Below the pieces are notes generated by a model. The model was not told the origin of the DNA. It ran no database searches and saw only the letters and a list, made by a program, of their open reading frames with translations. 64,000 bases of DNA from Desulfohalobiaceae bacterium S24 (GTDB lineage: Bacteria; Desulfobacterota; Desulfovibrionia; Desulfovibrionales; Desulfothermaceae), in NCBI GenBank assembly GCA_011389765.1, contig JAABTT010000003.1, forward strand, positions 39,117-103,116, in the 5' to 3' direction. This document shows, piece after piece, positions 52,250 through 60,946 of this stretch. The translations under genes and the position numbers were made by a program. Numbering within the stretch: the first letter of the stretch is position 1; each line of letters opens with the position of its first letter.

Positions 52250-52770
52250 TTCGAGTTGCAAGCTCATATGAAACTTCAGCTGATGTCACGAACCGATCAC
52301 AGAGCTCTCTTTCGCTTTAACGCTTCCGGCTCTTGGTTTTCTAAGGCTTGCTCACGGGGGATCTTTGCCCCCTCCGGACTCTTTGTTTTGTTCTTTGGCA
52401 AACTGCCTTTTCTTCGATGGAAACAGTTCTCTTTCTTCGAGTTGCAAGCTGGGGCCACGGTCCGGTTTCCCCCGGCGAGCAAGCCAAAGAAAAACCAAAG
52501 AGCCTCCCAGCGAGGTCGCTCAAGAGAACCCTGTGGCCGGTTCTCTATCTTATGACCTATTGTTTGCATGGTAAGACAGTTTCTTCATTGATCAAACTGG
52601 CAGTCGTGGATTTCAAAAAGAATAGCATGACAGCTTAGTCGTATATTGTAATAAATATCAAACAATTATGTGTCAGCTTTGCCAGAGGCAAAGCTGACAC
52701 CTGAAACCTCAAAACACCAAAAAGAATTGCAATACGTCCAAAAATGACTCCAAAGTGTCACGTAAAGAGC
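52250..52770. repeat. Large palindromic repeat element, copy 2 (inside the Mrp operon)
   Basis: The core at 52290-52543 is in the opposite orientation to copy 1, with arms starting GAACCGATCACAGAG and ending GGCCGGTTC. Matching outer parts include TATGAAACTTCAGCTGA on one side and TTTCTTCATTGATCAAACTG on the other. Further out are a TTTGCCAGAGGCAAA palindrome near 52688 and an AGAGCTCTGTATTCAG end near 52775 that matches the outer edge of copy 3. No convincing protein is encoded in 52186-52811. It lies between two antiporter genes on the same strand. Confidence 0.8.
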
Positions 52771-52811
52771 TCTGTATTCAGGGCGCACCGGAAAGAGATA
52801 TGCTTGTCCGC

Positions 52812-54308
52812 TCATGGGATCGGATACAGACCCAGAAAGGGAGCGATGACCCCCCGCACCACGGAACCGGCATACACCCCGACTGCAAGCAGGGAGATAC
52901 TGACCAGGCCCAGAGGGATAAGCATGGAAACAGGGGCCTCCCGCAGCTGTCCGTTCTGCCCTGTATCCCCGGAACTTGGGCCCGGCGCTTCAAAAAAAGC
53001 GATTTCAATGATCCGGAAAAACAGCACTGCGCAGATCAGACTGCTGAGGACCAAGGCGGCCACAAACTGATAGGCCCCGGCTTCCAATCCGGCCAGGATC
53101 AGATACCATTTGCTGAAAAACCCGCAGGTCGGAGGCACGCCGATGATGCTCAGCCCGGCCAGGACAAACCCGGCCATGGTCCAGGGCATTCCAACGAAAC
53201 TTCCTCGCAGGTCCTCGAATGAAACCCCCCGGAGTCGAAAGAGCAAATTCCCCAAGACCAGAAACAAGGCAAAGGTCATCAGGGCATCATTGAGAATATG
53301 CAGCACAGCTCCGGTAAACCCGAGTTCATTGCCCAGCCAGGCCCCGCCCACCATATACCCGATCTCGGACACGATGACATAGGAGAACATCTTTCTCAGA
53401 TCACGCTGGGCCAGGGCCATGACCGCACCGGCCAGGACAGCCAGGGTCGCCAGCCAGACCACGGTTCGGGACAGATCGAGCTGTTCGAAAACATACTCCA
53501 GGCCAAAAACCGTGAACATCAGTCGGATCATGACATAGACCATGACCTTGGTCATCAAAGGGGCAATGACCCGGGAAACAGCCGCCGGGGCGTAGGTATA
53601 GGCATTGGGAAGCCAGACATGCAGAGGGAAGAGGGCCATTTTGATCCAGATGCCCAGCATGCAGAAGACGAAGGCGACCAGAATGGCGGAAGAACCATAC
53701 AGGGGCGGCAGCAGCCGGGCCACATCCACCATGTTCAAGGACCCGGTCATGATATAGAGATAGCCAACGCCCAGGAGATAAAAACTCGCCCCGATCACCC
53801 CGATAAACAGATAATTCAGACTGGACAGCGGGCCGCGATCGCCGTCTCCCATGGCGATCAGGGCATAACCGGTCAAGGAGGTGATCTCCAGGAGCACATA
53901 CAGATTGAACAGGTCTCCGGTAGCGGTCACCCCGAAAAGGCCGGTCACGAACAAGAGGTAGACGGCGTAAAAGGTCCCGAACCGATCCTGCATATCCCGG
54001 AGCACCTGTCTGTGGCTGGCCGCCAGGTTCAAAAGGGCAATGCAGGCGATGATCAGGATCACCAGGGCGCTGAGGGCGTCGATTCTGTATTCGATTCCAA
54101 AGGGGGGGGACCAGCCTCCCATCTTATACTGAATCACTCCGGCCGGTCCTGCCTGAAGCAACAGATCGAGGGCGGCAAGCAGGGAAACACAAAGCCCGAG
54201 CAAAGCCGTGGGAAAACATAGTCTTCGTTCCAGCCAGCTGAAAGCGCTGCAAAGCAGAGCGGCCAGAAAAGGGGCCAGGATAAGGAGGGCCGGCGCAACA
54301 CTGTTCAT
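52812..54308 (-). CDS. mnhD: Mrp-type antiporter large subunit MrpD-like (first)
   Basis: The 498-residue protein has about 14 membrane segments and matches MrpD/MnhD: the key Glu in LYVLLEITSLTGYALIAMG, the FPLHVWLPNAYTYAPAAVSR loop, the Lys in APLMTKVMVYVMIR and IVSEIGYMVGGAWLG. It would carry the Na+/H+ exchange channel. It follows mnhC after seven bases, in the usual order C-D. The start lacks an obvious ribosome-binding site. Confidence 0.93.
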   Translation of the reverse strand: MNSVAPALLILAPFLAALLCSAFSWLERRLCFPTALLGLCVSLLAALDLLLQAGPAGVIQYKMGGWSPPFGIEYRIDALSALVILIIACIALLNLAASHRQVLRDMQDRFGTFYAVYLLFVTGLFGVTATGDLFNLYVLLEITSLTGYALIAMGDGDRGPLSSLNYLFIGVIGASFYLLGVGYLYIMTGSLNMVDVARLLPPLYGSSAILVAFVFCMLGIWIKMALFPLHVWLPNAYTYAPAAVSRVIAPLMTKVMVYVMIRLMFTVFGLEYVFEQLDLSRTVVWLATLAVLAGAVMALAQRDLRKMFSYVIVSEIGYMVGGAWLGNELGFTGAVLHILNDALMTFALFLVLGNLLFRLRGVSFEDLRGSFVGMPWTMAGFVLAGLSIIGVPPTCGFFSKWYLILAGLEAGAYQFVAALVLSSLICAVLFFRIIEIAFFEAPGPSSGDTGQNGQLREAPVSMLIPLGLVSISLLAVGVYAGSVVRGVIAPFLGLYPIP

Positions 54309-54315
54309 GAGAAGC

Positions 54316-54723
54316 TTATTTCCGCGTCAAGCGCATCCGGATTTCGTCTTCTTCCAGGGTTTGATAACGCTGATAGATTTTCACAGCCAGAGCCAGGGCC
54401 ACGCCGAATGTGGCCACTGAAACAACAATCGCGGTCAGCATGAGCACATGGGGCAGAGGATTGATATAATCCGCGGCCCGGATCAGGAGTTGCTTCCCTC
54501 CATGCCCGTTTCCATGGGCATTTTCAATGATCGGAATAGTCGCCCCCTTCTTATATCCGATGGAAACAAAAAAAAGAATGATCGAAGTCTGGAAGATATT
54601 CATGCCCACCAGCTTCTTGACGAGATTATTCTTCACGATCATGGCGTAGAGGCCGATCATCATCAGGATAATATACAGCCAGTAGTTGTACTTGGCCACG
54701 ATGTGCGTCAGGAGGTCAACCAT
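54316..54723 (-). CDS. mnhC: Mrp antiporter subunit C
   Basis: The 135-residue NuoK/MrpC-type protein has three membrane helices (YWLYIILMMIGLYAMIVKNN, LVGMNIFQTSIILFFVSIGY, LTAIVVSVATFGVALALAVK) and the family motif NLVKKLVGMNIFQ. It has a short hydrophilic loop with GNGHGGK between the second and third helices. It lies just before mnhD. Confidence 0.95.
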   Translation of the reverse strand: MVDLLTHIVAKYNYWLYIILMMIGLYAMIVKNNLVKKLVGMNIFQTSIILFFVSIGYKKGATIPIIENAHGNGHGGKQLLIRAADYINPLPHVLMLTAIVVSVATFGVALALAVKIYQRYQTLEEDEIRMRLTRK

Positions 54724-54899
54724 AGTGGATGTAGAATTGAAGATTTACGATTGAAGATAGAACATTGCTTAATATAAGAAAATCAAATAATTACAGCGAT
54801 CATACTTCGAATTTCCAATTTCCAGAACACCGACACATTCTTGTATTTTGAATTATTTTGAATAGATATAAGTCAGTTTTGCCGCAGGCAAAGCTGACT
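54724..54899. repeat. Intergenic repeat DNA inside the Mrp operon
   Basis: About 54740-54785 (GAAGATTTACGATTGAAGAT, TGCTTAATATAAGAAAATCA) is a diverged copy of the AT-rich family. Near 54868-54898 is a GTCAGTTTTGCC / GGCAAAGCTGAC palindrome like those bordering the large elements. No gene is seen. The gap breaks the otherwise tight spacing of mnhB and mnhC. Confidence 0.6.
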
Positions 54900-55724
54900 T
54901 CAGAGCCCCTCATCATGCCGGCCTGCTGAGGCGATATTTACATAGATCGCGGCCATGACCGCCATGACCGCAATGCCGACACCGATCTCTACCCCGAGCA
55001 TACCCAGGGCCCGCACATGGACCGGATCAGCCGGAAGGATTGCAGCCAGACGGCTGTAGTCCAGAAATTCACCGCCCAGGAACATGCAGAGCACGCCCAG
55101 TCCGGCGTAGATCAGGACTCCCAGCACGCATAAAAAGCCCAGAACGCGCTCCTTGATCCTTTGTACTGCTGTCCGGAGATTATAGGAGATGGCCAGGAGA
55201 ATGAGGCTGGAGCCAAAGATGACCCCGCCCTGAAATCCGCCGCCGGGGCTGAAGTCGCCATGGGCCACCACATATAGGGCATACAGTTGAATAAAGGGGA
55301 TCAGGATCCGGCAGACGGTTTTGATGACCAGATCGTAGGGCACCCAATCGGCATCCATCAGCTCGAACTCGCTGCCGACGGGAAGCGATTTGCGGCTGTT
55401 TTTAAAGTGCAGGATCACGCCCGTGGGAATATGCCGGTAATAGCGGTCTGTTTCAGGTTTGTATTTTCTGAGGAGCAAAAGACAGGCCAAGCCGGCACAA
55501 AAGATGACCGCGGTTTCAAACATGGTGTCGAAACTTCGATAATCCGCCAACACGGAGGTCACCAGATTGGGGACCCCGGTCTCTGCCAGGGATTCTTCAA
55601 TATAATGCGGCGAAAGATGCCGGCTGGCCGGGGAATCTGGATCTCCCCAGTCAGGAAATTCAGAGGATGCATACAGCAGCAGGCCGCCGCACAGGGAGAC
55701 AATCAGGAAACCGAAAAACTTCAA
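54900..55724 (-). CDS. mnhB: Mrp/Mbh subunit: MbhE-like region fused to MnhB
   Basis: The 274-residue protein has an N-terminal membrane helix and a loop region typical of the MbhE/MrpA C-terminal piece (PDWGDPDSPASRHLSPHYIE, then ETGVPNLVTSVLADYRSFDT and MFETAVIF). It is followed by an MnhB domain (VIKTVCRILIPFIQLYALYV, HGDFSPGGGFQGGVIFGSSL, YAGLGVLCMFLGG). A TTG at 55724, with AGGAGG upstream and overlapping the stop of the previous gene, is the start that gives only family-like sequence. The longer frame to 55922 overlaps the DUF4040 gene and is not used. Confidence 0.88.
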   Translation of the reverse strand: MKFFGFLIVSLCGGLLLYASSEFPDWGDPDSPASRHLSPHYIEESLAETGVPNLVTSVLADYRSFDTMFETAVIFCAGLACLLLLRKYKPETDRYYRHIPTGVILHFKNSRKSLPVGSEFELMDADWVPYDLVIKTVCRILIPFIQLYALYVVAHGDFSPGGGFQGGVIFGSSLILLAISYNLRTAVQRIKERVLGFLCVLGVLIYAGLGVLCMFLGGEFLDYSRLAAILPADPVHVRALGMLGVEIGVGIAVMAVMAAIYVNIASAGRHDEGL

Positions 55725-55966
55725 TCCTTCGTCCTCCTGGTGGTTCGAAAAACCGCCGCCACAAAAAACACCGTACTCACGCCGGCACCAACCGAGGCTT
55801 CGGTAAAGGCCACATCCACGGCTCCCATGCCGGCCCAGAGCAGGCACATCATAAAGCTGTAGGCCCCGAAAAGAATCGCAGTGCTCAAAAGGTCTTTCAC
55901 GGAAATCGCAGCCAGGGCGCAAAAAATCACCAAAGTCAAAATGAACAGGTCCAATTGCCAGTGCAT
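55721..55966 (-). CDS. Small Mrp/Mbh subunit, DUF4040 (MbhD / MrpA C-terminal piece)
   Basis: The 81-residue membrane protein has three helices (LDLFILTLVIFCALAAISVK, STAILFGAYSFMMCLLWAGM, AFTEASVGAGVSTVFFVAAV). The conserved Glu in VAFTEASVGAG is the family's ion-path residue. In bacteria it is usually the C-terminal part of MrpA; a separate gene here matches the archaeal Mbh/Mrp arrangement. It overlaps the next gene at TTGA. Confidence 0.88.
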   Translation of the reverse strand: MHWQLDLFILTLVIFCALAAISVKDLLSTAILFGAYSFMMCLLWAGMGAVDVAFTEASVGAGVSTVFFVAAVFRTTRRTKD

Positions 55967-55970
55967 GGGA

Positions 55971-56303
55971 TCAGCTCCTTTTTGTTTTGGTCCAGGGAGC
56001 GAGGCCGGCCCTGATGCCGGCGTCTACGATGGAATGGGTCGCTGTGGGACTGGAGAGAAAAACAAAAAAAACAATGAGCATCATTTTCAAACTGAGCAGG
56101 ACAGAAGCCAGGGACCATTGCTTCAGTTCAAACAGAGCCAATCCCAGGACCACGGCCATTATCCCCAAGGTATCCAGTTTCCCGGCCGGATGCAGCCTGC
56201 TGTAAAAATCCGGCATGCGGATGATCCCCACTGAACCTCCGGCGAAAAATACCAGGCCGGATACCAGGCAGATTACTACGAAACTATTGATCAGAAGTTC
56301 CAT
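55971..56303 (-). CDS. mnhG: Mrp antiporter subunit G
   Basis: The 110-residue protein has three membrane helices (VVICLVSGLVFFAGGSVGII, LGIMAVVLGLALFELKQWSL, LLSLKMMLIVFFVFLSSPTA) and the MnhG motif IRMPDFYSRLHPAGKLDTLG. The C-terminal THSIVDAG segment is also family-typical. It is placed between F and the DUF4040 subunit with gaps of 12 and 4 bases. Confidence 0.95.
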   Translation of the reverse strand: MELLINSFVVICLVSGLVFFAGGSVGIIRMPDFYSRLHPAGKLDTLGIMAVVLGLALFELKQWSLASVLLSLKMMLIVFFVFLSSPTATHSIVDAGIRAGLAPWTKTKRS

Positions 56304-56315
56304 TTCAAGACCCTT

Positions 56316-56615
56316 TCATTCTTCACTTTGCACTTGCTCACTTTCTCCGTACAAGCCTTTTCGTTTGTGAAAGTAGCGAGAGGCCGCAAGCACAGTAACG
56401 AAATTCAAAAAGCCATAGGCCAGGGCAATATCCACGAACATTTCGACCCGGCCGTAAATCATACCGATGAGCAGCAGAAGAACCAGTGTCTTACTGCCGA
56501 TGGCATTGACGCCCACCAGCCGATCCAGGACCGTCGGCCCGAAAATCGCCCTGTACAAGGAAAACAGCATTAAAAAACAGAGAAATAGAGCCGTACCGAG
56601 AAAGAGGGCATTCAT
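56316..56615 (-). CDS. mnhF: Mrp antiporter subunit F
   Basis: The 99-residue protein has three membrane helices and the MnhF pattern YRAIFGPTVLDRLVGVNAIG followed by SKTLVLLLLIGMIYGRVEMF and VDIALAYGFLNFVTVLAASR. It is followed closely by mnhG, as in other Mrp operons. Confidence 0.95.
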   Translation of the reverse strand: MNALFLGTALFLCFLMLFSLYRAIFGPTVLDRLVGVNAIGSKTLVLLLLIGMIYGRVEMFVDIALAYGFLNFVTVLAASRYFHKRKGLYGESEQVQSEE

Positions 56616-56742
56616 AGAGGATTTTGGATTTTCGATTGAGGATTTACGATTTTAAAGACAAAGCCTTGGGCCTTCAAGAGGATGATTTGTTGTAACGCCT
56701 TTGATTTTCTTTTCTTCAGCAATGTTCAATCTTCAATATTCA

Positions 56743-57294
56743 CTATTCAATCCTCTCCACCTCGTCTCCAAAGACCGCGGCCACTTTCCCCAGCATCTCG
56801 CCGGGCAGAGCCCGGGACGATTTCCGATCTATGGCGTGGACGGTGAAAAGTCCCTCCCTGTTTGCCGTCACAGTGATGGTCCCCGGGGTCAGCGTGATGG
56901 AATTGGCCATGGTCACGATGGACATATCCTTACTCAGGCCGGTCCTGATCGAAACGATATGGGGGTCGATCAAATCGTGCATCCTGGGATGAAAAACCAG
57001 ACGCAGCAGATGAAAATTGGCCTTGAAAATTTCCACAATCAACCAGGGTATATAGGCAAAAAACCGAATGGAGCTGGCAAAATAGCTCCGGTGAAAGCCG
57101 GGGAACAAGAGATCGTGAAAGAAATAAGCCACCAGAAAGCTGGCCAGGAACCCCAAACCCAGAAGCAGGGGCTCAAATTTTCCGGAAAGCACCAGCCACA
57201 GAGCAAACAAAAAACAGAAGGTGCAAACAAAAGAAAAGGCCGACTGCAAGCGGCGCACCAGCGGACTGTCAGCAGGGAACACAGGTTTTTTCAC
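56743..57294 (-). CDS. mnhE: Mrp antiporter subunit E
   Basis: The 183-residue protein has two N-terminal membrane helices (SAFSFVCTFCFLFALWLVLS, FEPLLLGLGFLASFLVAYFF) and the MnhE core IPWLIVEIFKANFHLLRLVF, with NSITLTPGTITVTANREGLF. A GTG start (57294) gives the normal length. It is the first subunit gene of the operon; a 127-bp gap with short AT-rich repeat DNA separates it from mnhF. Confidence 0.93.
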   Translation of the reverse strand: MKKPVFPADSPLVRRLQSAFSFVCTFCFLFALWLVLSGKFEPLLLGLGFLASFLVAYFFHDLLFPGFHRSYFASSIRFFAYIPWLIVEIFKANFHLLRLVFHPRMHDLIDPHIVSIRTGLSKDMSIVTMANSITLTPGTITVTANREGLFTVHAIDRKSSRALPGEMLGKVAAVFGDEVERIE

Positions 57295-57350
57295 AAAGGC
57301 ACCCTTTACACATTTTCGAACACAGGCCTTTTCAACCTCTTTGCCGAGCT

Positions 57351-57824
57351 TTATTGACTGACGCCGTAAAACTTTTTGAATTTCTCCAAGGCCTTCTTCA
57401 TCTTGCCTTCCGACCTGGCCGCTTCGTCTTCCGTCCCCTTCTCCCGGACGCGCTTTTCCTGCTGCTGCCGGTACTCAGAGGCCTCATTGATGGTTTTGAC
57501 CAGGGTTTCGTAATCCACCGGCTTGGACAAGAACTGAAAGGCATTGTACTTTCCGCTTTCCAAGGCGTGCTCCACACTGCCGTACCCGGTCAATACGATA
57601 CAGGGCAAATCAGGCTGCAGTTCCTTGAGTCTTTTTTGGACTTCAATTCCGTCGATACCAGGCATCTTCAAATCCACGATAGCCACGTCGAAATCTTCAT
57701 CCGCCGCCGCTTCCACGCCCTCTTCCCCGGAAAAGGTGGTCCTGACTTCATATCCATCGAGCACCAGCCGCTTGGCCAGATATTTCAAAAACGTCTGTTC
57801 ATCATCAACAAATAAGAGCTTCAT
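57351..57824 (-). CDS. Response regulator, receiver plus short tail
   Basis: The 157-residue protein has a CheY-like receiver (LLFVDDEQTFLKYLAKRL, phospho-acceptor Asp51 in VAIVDLKMPGIDG, Thr in IVLTGYGSV, Lys in LSKPVD) and a charged helical tail (EYRQQQEKRVREKGTEDEAA) with no recognisable output domain. The ATG at 57824 marks the family N-terminus. It is the regulator gene nearest the antiporter operon, 57 bp upstream of mnhE on the same strand. Confidence 0.9.
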   Translation of the reverse strand: MKLLFVDDEQTFLKYLAKRLVLDGYEVRTTFSGEEGVEAAADEDFDVAIVDLKMPGIDGIEVQKRLKELQPDLPCIVLTGYGSVEHALESGKYNAFQFLSKPVDYETLVKTINEASEYRQQQEKRVREKGTEDEAARSEGKMKKALEKFKKFYGVSQ

Positions 57825-57982
57825 AAAGTTTACTCTGAAGATTGAAAATGGGAAAATGCCGGATATGAAAAATTTAGAGGCTGAGCCCGGCCGCATCCAA
57901 TCACAAAAGGGCCAGACTTTCAGTAGTCTAGGACACTCATTTTGTCAAACCTCAAACCGGGAAAGCGGCCTAGTCCTGAAAC

Positions 57983-58885
57983 TCAAGGCTCTCCGGCTGC
58001 TGCAGATGATCCGGGCACCAAGAGCACCGGACACAATGCTGTCTCCGCCAGTTCCACCGGCAAGCTCTTCCGAAATTTCCCGTCAAAGGCTTTTTTCTGA
58101 GGAGACCCGATCACAATGAGACTCGACCGGCAATCACGGGCCGCACGGTGAATCTCTTCACTCGGCTCGCCGACATACACATGGGCTTGAGCCGAAATAT
58201 CCGAGGCTTCCAGTTGCCCGCATACGGCCTCCAGCCTCTTTCTCTGCTCTTTACGGGTTTTCTGTACACCCATGGCCGAGGTTCCTTTCAGATCCTGCTC
58301 CCTGGCAACATGGATCACATCCACCCCCTGGACAATCCCTTTCAAGGAAAGAAGAAAATCAAGTATCCGCTGTTCGCCGGGAAGCCAGTTCAAGGCCACA
58401 AGCGGCCGGTGAAAAGGATTCTCTGTCAAGCGTTTTGCATCTGAAGGAAAATTGATGGTCAATACCGGCGCCGGGGTCCTGTGCATGAGCTCTGCAATAT
58501 CCGAACCGGAAACGAGTTGGCTCAGGCGTTTTTTTTCGGAGTTTCCAATGACCACCAGATCGATACCTTCTTTGTCCACCGCGGACAGAACCTGGGAGAC
58601 CAGGTTGCCGACCGTGATATACACCCCGACCTCCATTCCCTGTTCGAACAGAGTCTCGGCCCAGTCGATGAAGCGGATATTGGCCTTTTCCCGCAGCCTG
58701 ATTTCCTCGCTTTTTTTATACCCCACCCCGCGCTGGAAAGCGACTTTATCCCTCTGGATCACATACAAGAAGACAATATGTTCCAAAGACGTCTTGCGCA
58801 GTTCCAGGAAAAGCTGCAGGGTATCGAAGCCCAGGTCTTCAAACCGGGTCACAAACAATAGTTTTTTAACAGGTCCGCTCATCAT
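57983..58885 (-). CDS. Tandem universal stress protein
   Basis: The 300-residue protein contains two Usp-like halves. The first (residues about 6-145) has KLLFVTRFEDLGFDTLQLFL, GIDLVVIGNSEKKRLSQLVS and APVLTIN. The second (about 160-290) has RPLVALNWLPGEQRILDFLL, CRSSLIVIGSPQKKAFDGKF and CPVLLVPG. The IGSPQKK and IGNSEKK stretches sit where ATP-binding Usp proteins have GxxGxxxxxxxGS, but the match is partial. It is embedded in a two-component cluster, suggesting a role in the same stress response. Confidence 0.85.
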   Translation of the reverse strand: MMSGPVKKLLFVTRFEDLGFDTLQLFLELRKTSLEHIVFLYVIQRDKVAFQRGVGYKKSEEIRLREKANIRFIDWAETLFEQGMEVGVYITVGNLVSQVLSAVDKEGIDLVVIGNSEKKRLSQLVSGSDIAELMHRTPAPVLTINFPSDAKRLTENPFHRPLVALNWLPGEQRILDFLLSLKGIVQGVDVIHVAREQDLKGTSAMGVQKTRKEQRKRLEAVCGQLEASDISAQAHVYVGEPSEEIHRAARDCRSSLIVIGSPQKKAFDGKFRKSLPVELAETALCPVLLVPGSSAAAGEP

Positions 58886-58894
58886 AACAAGTCG

Positions 58895-59299
58895 TCAATT
58901 CTCAGCTTTTTTGAGGTTGTTTTGAATAGTCCGCGCCAGATCCCCCGCCTCCACAGGTTTTTCCAAATAGGCTTCCGGCTGCGGGACATTTTCCTCGCCA
59001 AATTCGGTCAGGGCTTCCTGGGACTTTAAAAAGGAACGTCTGGAAATCCCGGAGAGTATGATGACCGGAATATCCCGCCATTTTTCCTCGGTCTTGATGG
59101 TCCTGTACATTTTGACCCCGCTCTGTCTGGGCATCAGGACATCGAGAACCACCAGATCGGGATGTTCTTTTTCCAAAAGGGCCAGTCCCTCTTCTCCGTT
59201 GGCCGCCGTGACCGTCTGGAAACCATTCTCCTCCGCCACAGTCTTATTGAAAAGCATGACGTCCGGATCATCATCCACCAAGAGTATCTTTGCAGGCAT
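58895..59299 (-). CDS. Single-domain response regulator
   Basis: The 134-residue CheY-like receiver has KILLVDDDPDVMLFNKTVAE, acceptor Asp53 in VVLDVLMPRQSG, IILSGISR and LEKPVEAG. No output domain is present. The ATG at 59299 was chosen (GGAG upstream) over the GTG three codons earlier. It lies ten bases upstream of the Usp gene on the same strand. Confidence 0.92.
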   Translation of the reverse strand: MPAKILLVDDDPDVMLFNKTVAEENGFQTVTAANGEEGLALLEKEHPDLVVLDVLMPRQSGVKMYRTIKTEEKWRDIPVIILSGISRRSFLKSQEALTEFGEENVPQPEAYLEKPVEAGDLARTIQNNLKKAEN

Positions 59300-59340
59300 C
59301 GCTGTCACTCCATTTAAATTGTAAATCCTTATCCGTTATA

Positions 59341-59425
59341 CCCTTTAAGAAAATGTTTTTGGATAGAGCCATTGTAACTTCTTGATTTTCTTATATTCAG
59401 CAATATTAAATCTTCAATATTCAAT
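59341..59425 (-). repeat. AT-rich intergenic repeat, copy c (inverted)
   Basis: Reverse complement of the repeats at 38370 and 45760: AAGAAAATGTTTTTGGATAG, AGCCATTGTAACTTCTTGAT, TTTCTTATATTCAGCAATAT. It lies between the receiver and the receiver-kinase gene. The repeat is thus between genes on the same strand in this case. Confidence 0.75.
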
Positions 59426-60932
59426 TGTAAATCCTATACGGGAGGCGGATACTGAATGTCGAGCCCCGGCCAGGTGCTGAATCCACCCTAATGGTCCCCT
59501 GATGCTCCTCAATGAGCTTTCGGGTCACCAAGAGCCCGAGACCGGTGCCCTTGGCGCCTTTTGTACTGAAAAAAGAGGTGAACAAGGTGTCCTGAATCTC
59601 CCGGTCCATACCGCAGCCATTATCAATGACGTCCACCCGAAGTTGATGATCCGCTTCAGCCCGAGTCCGCAGTGTGACCTGCGGATGCGCAGCAGTCCCG
59701 TCCTGGGAAAGACAGGCGTCCAAAGCATTGGACAAGAGATTGGTCAGAGCCCGGTGCAGGGTTTGCGGGTCAAGAAAAAGCTCTTGAATGGAAGGATCCA
59801 GATCCTTGTGGATCTCTATTTCATTTTCCCTGGCGATTTCGGAAAAGAGATCACAGACATCCGCCACGATTGTATTGGGAGAACACTTTGTGTATTCCGG
59901 TTCGCGCTCCTTGGAATAGCTCAGGAGGTCCAGGACAAGGTCTGAGGTACGGTCAATGTTCCGTTTGACCATGTGCCAGCCCTCTTGCAGTTTATCCATG
60001 TCATTTTTTTGCAGTCCGGATTCCAGCAGATATCGTCCGCCCTTAAACCCATGCAGGATGTTTTTGATCCCATGGGCCAGGCCGGCGACGGTTTGGCCGA
60101 TGGCTGCCAAGCGCTCGGACCGGAGGAGATCCTGCTCCAGTTTCTTGATTTCCCGCAGGTCCTGAAAAAACGCGACGCTTCCGACAACCCTGTCCTGTTC
60201 ATAGAGAATAGAGCCGGAAAAACGGACCGGCACTTCTTCTCCCTGCTTGCTGCTGATGTTCGCTTCTCGCCAGGGCAGATCCTTCACTGCATCTTGTTCC
60301 AGGCCTTCTTGAATGGACGCGGCGAGCTCCCGGGGCAGTACATCAGAAAGGATTCGGCGGGAGACGACCTCCTCCCGGGTGTATCCGAAGATACGCTCGG
60401 CTTCGGGGTTGAAAATCACCACCTTTAGTCCTTCATCCGTCGCCACGATACCGTCGTTGGAACTCCTGATCAACTTGCTTTGAAACGAAGATTTCCTCTG
60501 GATCTCCCGGGTTGCCTCCTCAATCTTGTCTTCAAGCTTCGTTGTGTACTCTTCGAGCTGCTTTCGGATCTCGATCTTGCCTTCAGCCCGCTTCAAAGCA
60601 ATGCTCAAGGCCTCGTCCACCACCGGCTTATTGATAAAATCGGAGGCGTCGTGCTGCAGGGCCTCAATGGAGGAATCCAGATCTCCGTGGCCGGTGATGA
60701 TGATCACTTCAGTCTCCGGACGAATGGACTTGATTTTTTTTAAAAGCTCCAGGCCGTCCATGACCGGCATTTTGATATCCGTCAAGACGATATCCGGGGC
60801 CTCCTGATGAAAAATATCAAGGCCTTCCTGTCCATTGGCTGCCGTCACGACGTCGTAGCCGTCGTATTTTAAGGACCGGGCCAGCACTCGAACAATGGCT
60901 TCTTCGTCTTCAACCAGCAGAATTTTATACAT
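59421..60932 (-). CDS. Receiver-PAS-histidine kinase hybrid
   Basis: The 503-residue protein has an N-terminal receiver (KILLVEDEEAIVRVLARSLK, Asp52 in VLTDIKMPVMDG), a coiled coil (about 125-155), a PAS domain (RSSNDGIVATDEGLKVVIFN, ERIFGYTREEVVSRRILSDV) and a kinase core. The core has the histidine in RLAAIGQTVAGLAHGIKNIL, an N box in LTNLLSNALDACL, a G1 box VIDNGCGMD and a G2 box GAKGTGLGLLVTRKLIEEH. The H box lacks the usual HE pair (HG). The layout suits a relay between the upstream kinase and the small receivers downstream. Confidence 0.9.
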   Translation of the reverse strand: MYKILLVEDEEAIVRVLARSLKYDGYDVVTAANGQEGLDIFHQEAPDIVLTDIKMPVMDGLELLKKIKSIRPETEVIIITGHGDLDSSIEALQHDASDFINKPVVDEALSIALKRAEGKIEIRKQLEEYTTKLEDKIEEATREIQRKSSFQSKLIRSSNDGIVATDEGLKVVIFNPEAERIFGYTREEVVSRRILSDVLPRELAASIQEGLEQDAVKDLPWREANISSKQGEEVPVRFSGSILYEQDRVVGSVAFFQDLREIKKLEQDLLRSERLAAIGQTVAGLAHGIKNILHGFKGGRYLLESGLQKNDMDKLQEGWHMVKRNIDRTSDLVLDLLSYSKEREPEYTKCSPNTIVADVCDLFSEIARENEIEIHKDLDPSIQELFLDPQTLHRALTNLLSNALDACLSQDGTAAHPQVTLRTRAEADHQLRVDVIDNGCGMDREIQDTLFTSFFSTKGAKGTGLGLLVTRKLIEEHQGTIRVDSAPGRGSTFSIRLPYRIYN

Positions 60933-60946
60933 ACTTCAGCCATCCC

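Noticed and set aside
53298..54221. Long plus-strand frame opposite the first MrpD gene
   Set aside because: Low-complexity His/Gln/Gly/Asp composition; antisense artefact of hydrophobic codons.
48492..57294. Energy-converting hydrogenase (Mbh) operon
   Set aside because: Only membrane-module genes are present; no hydrogenase large, small or ferredoxin-like subunit is seen in the window, although hypF is nearby.
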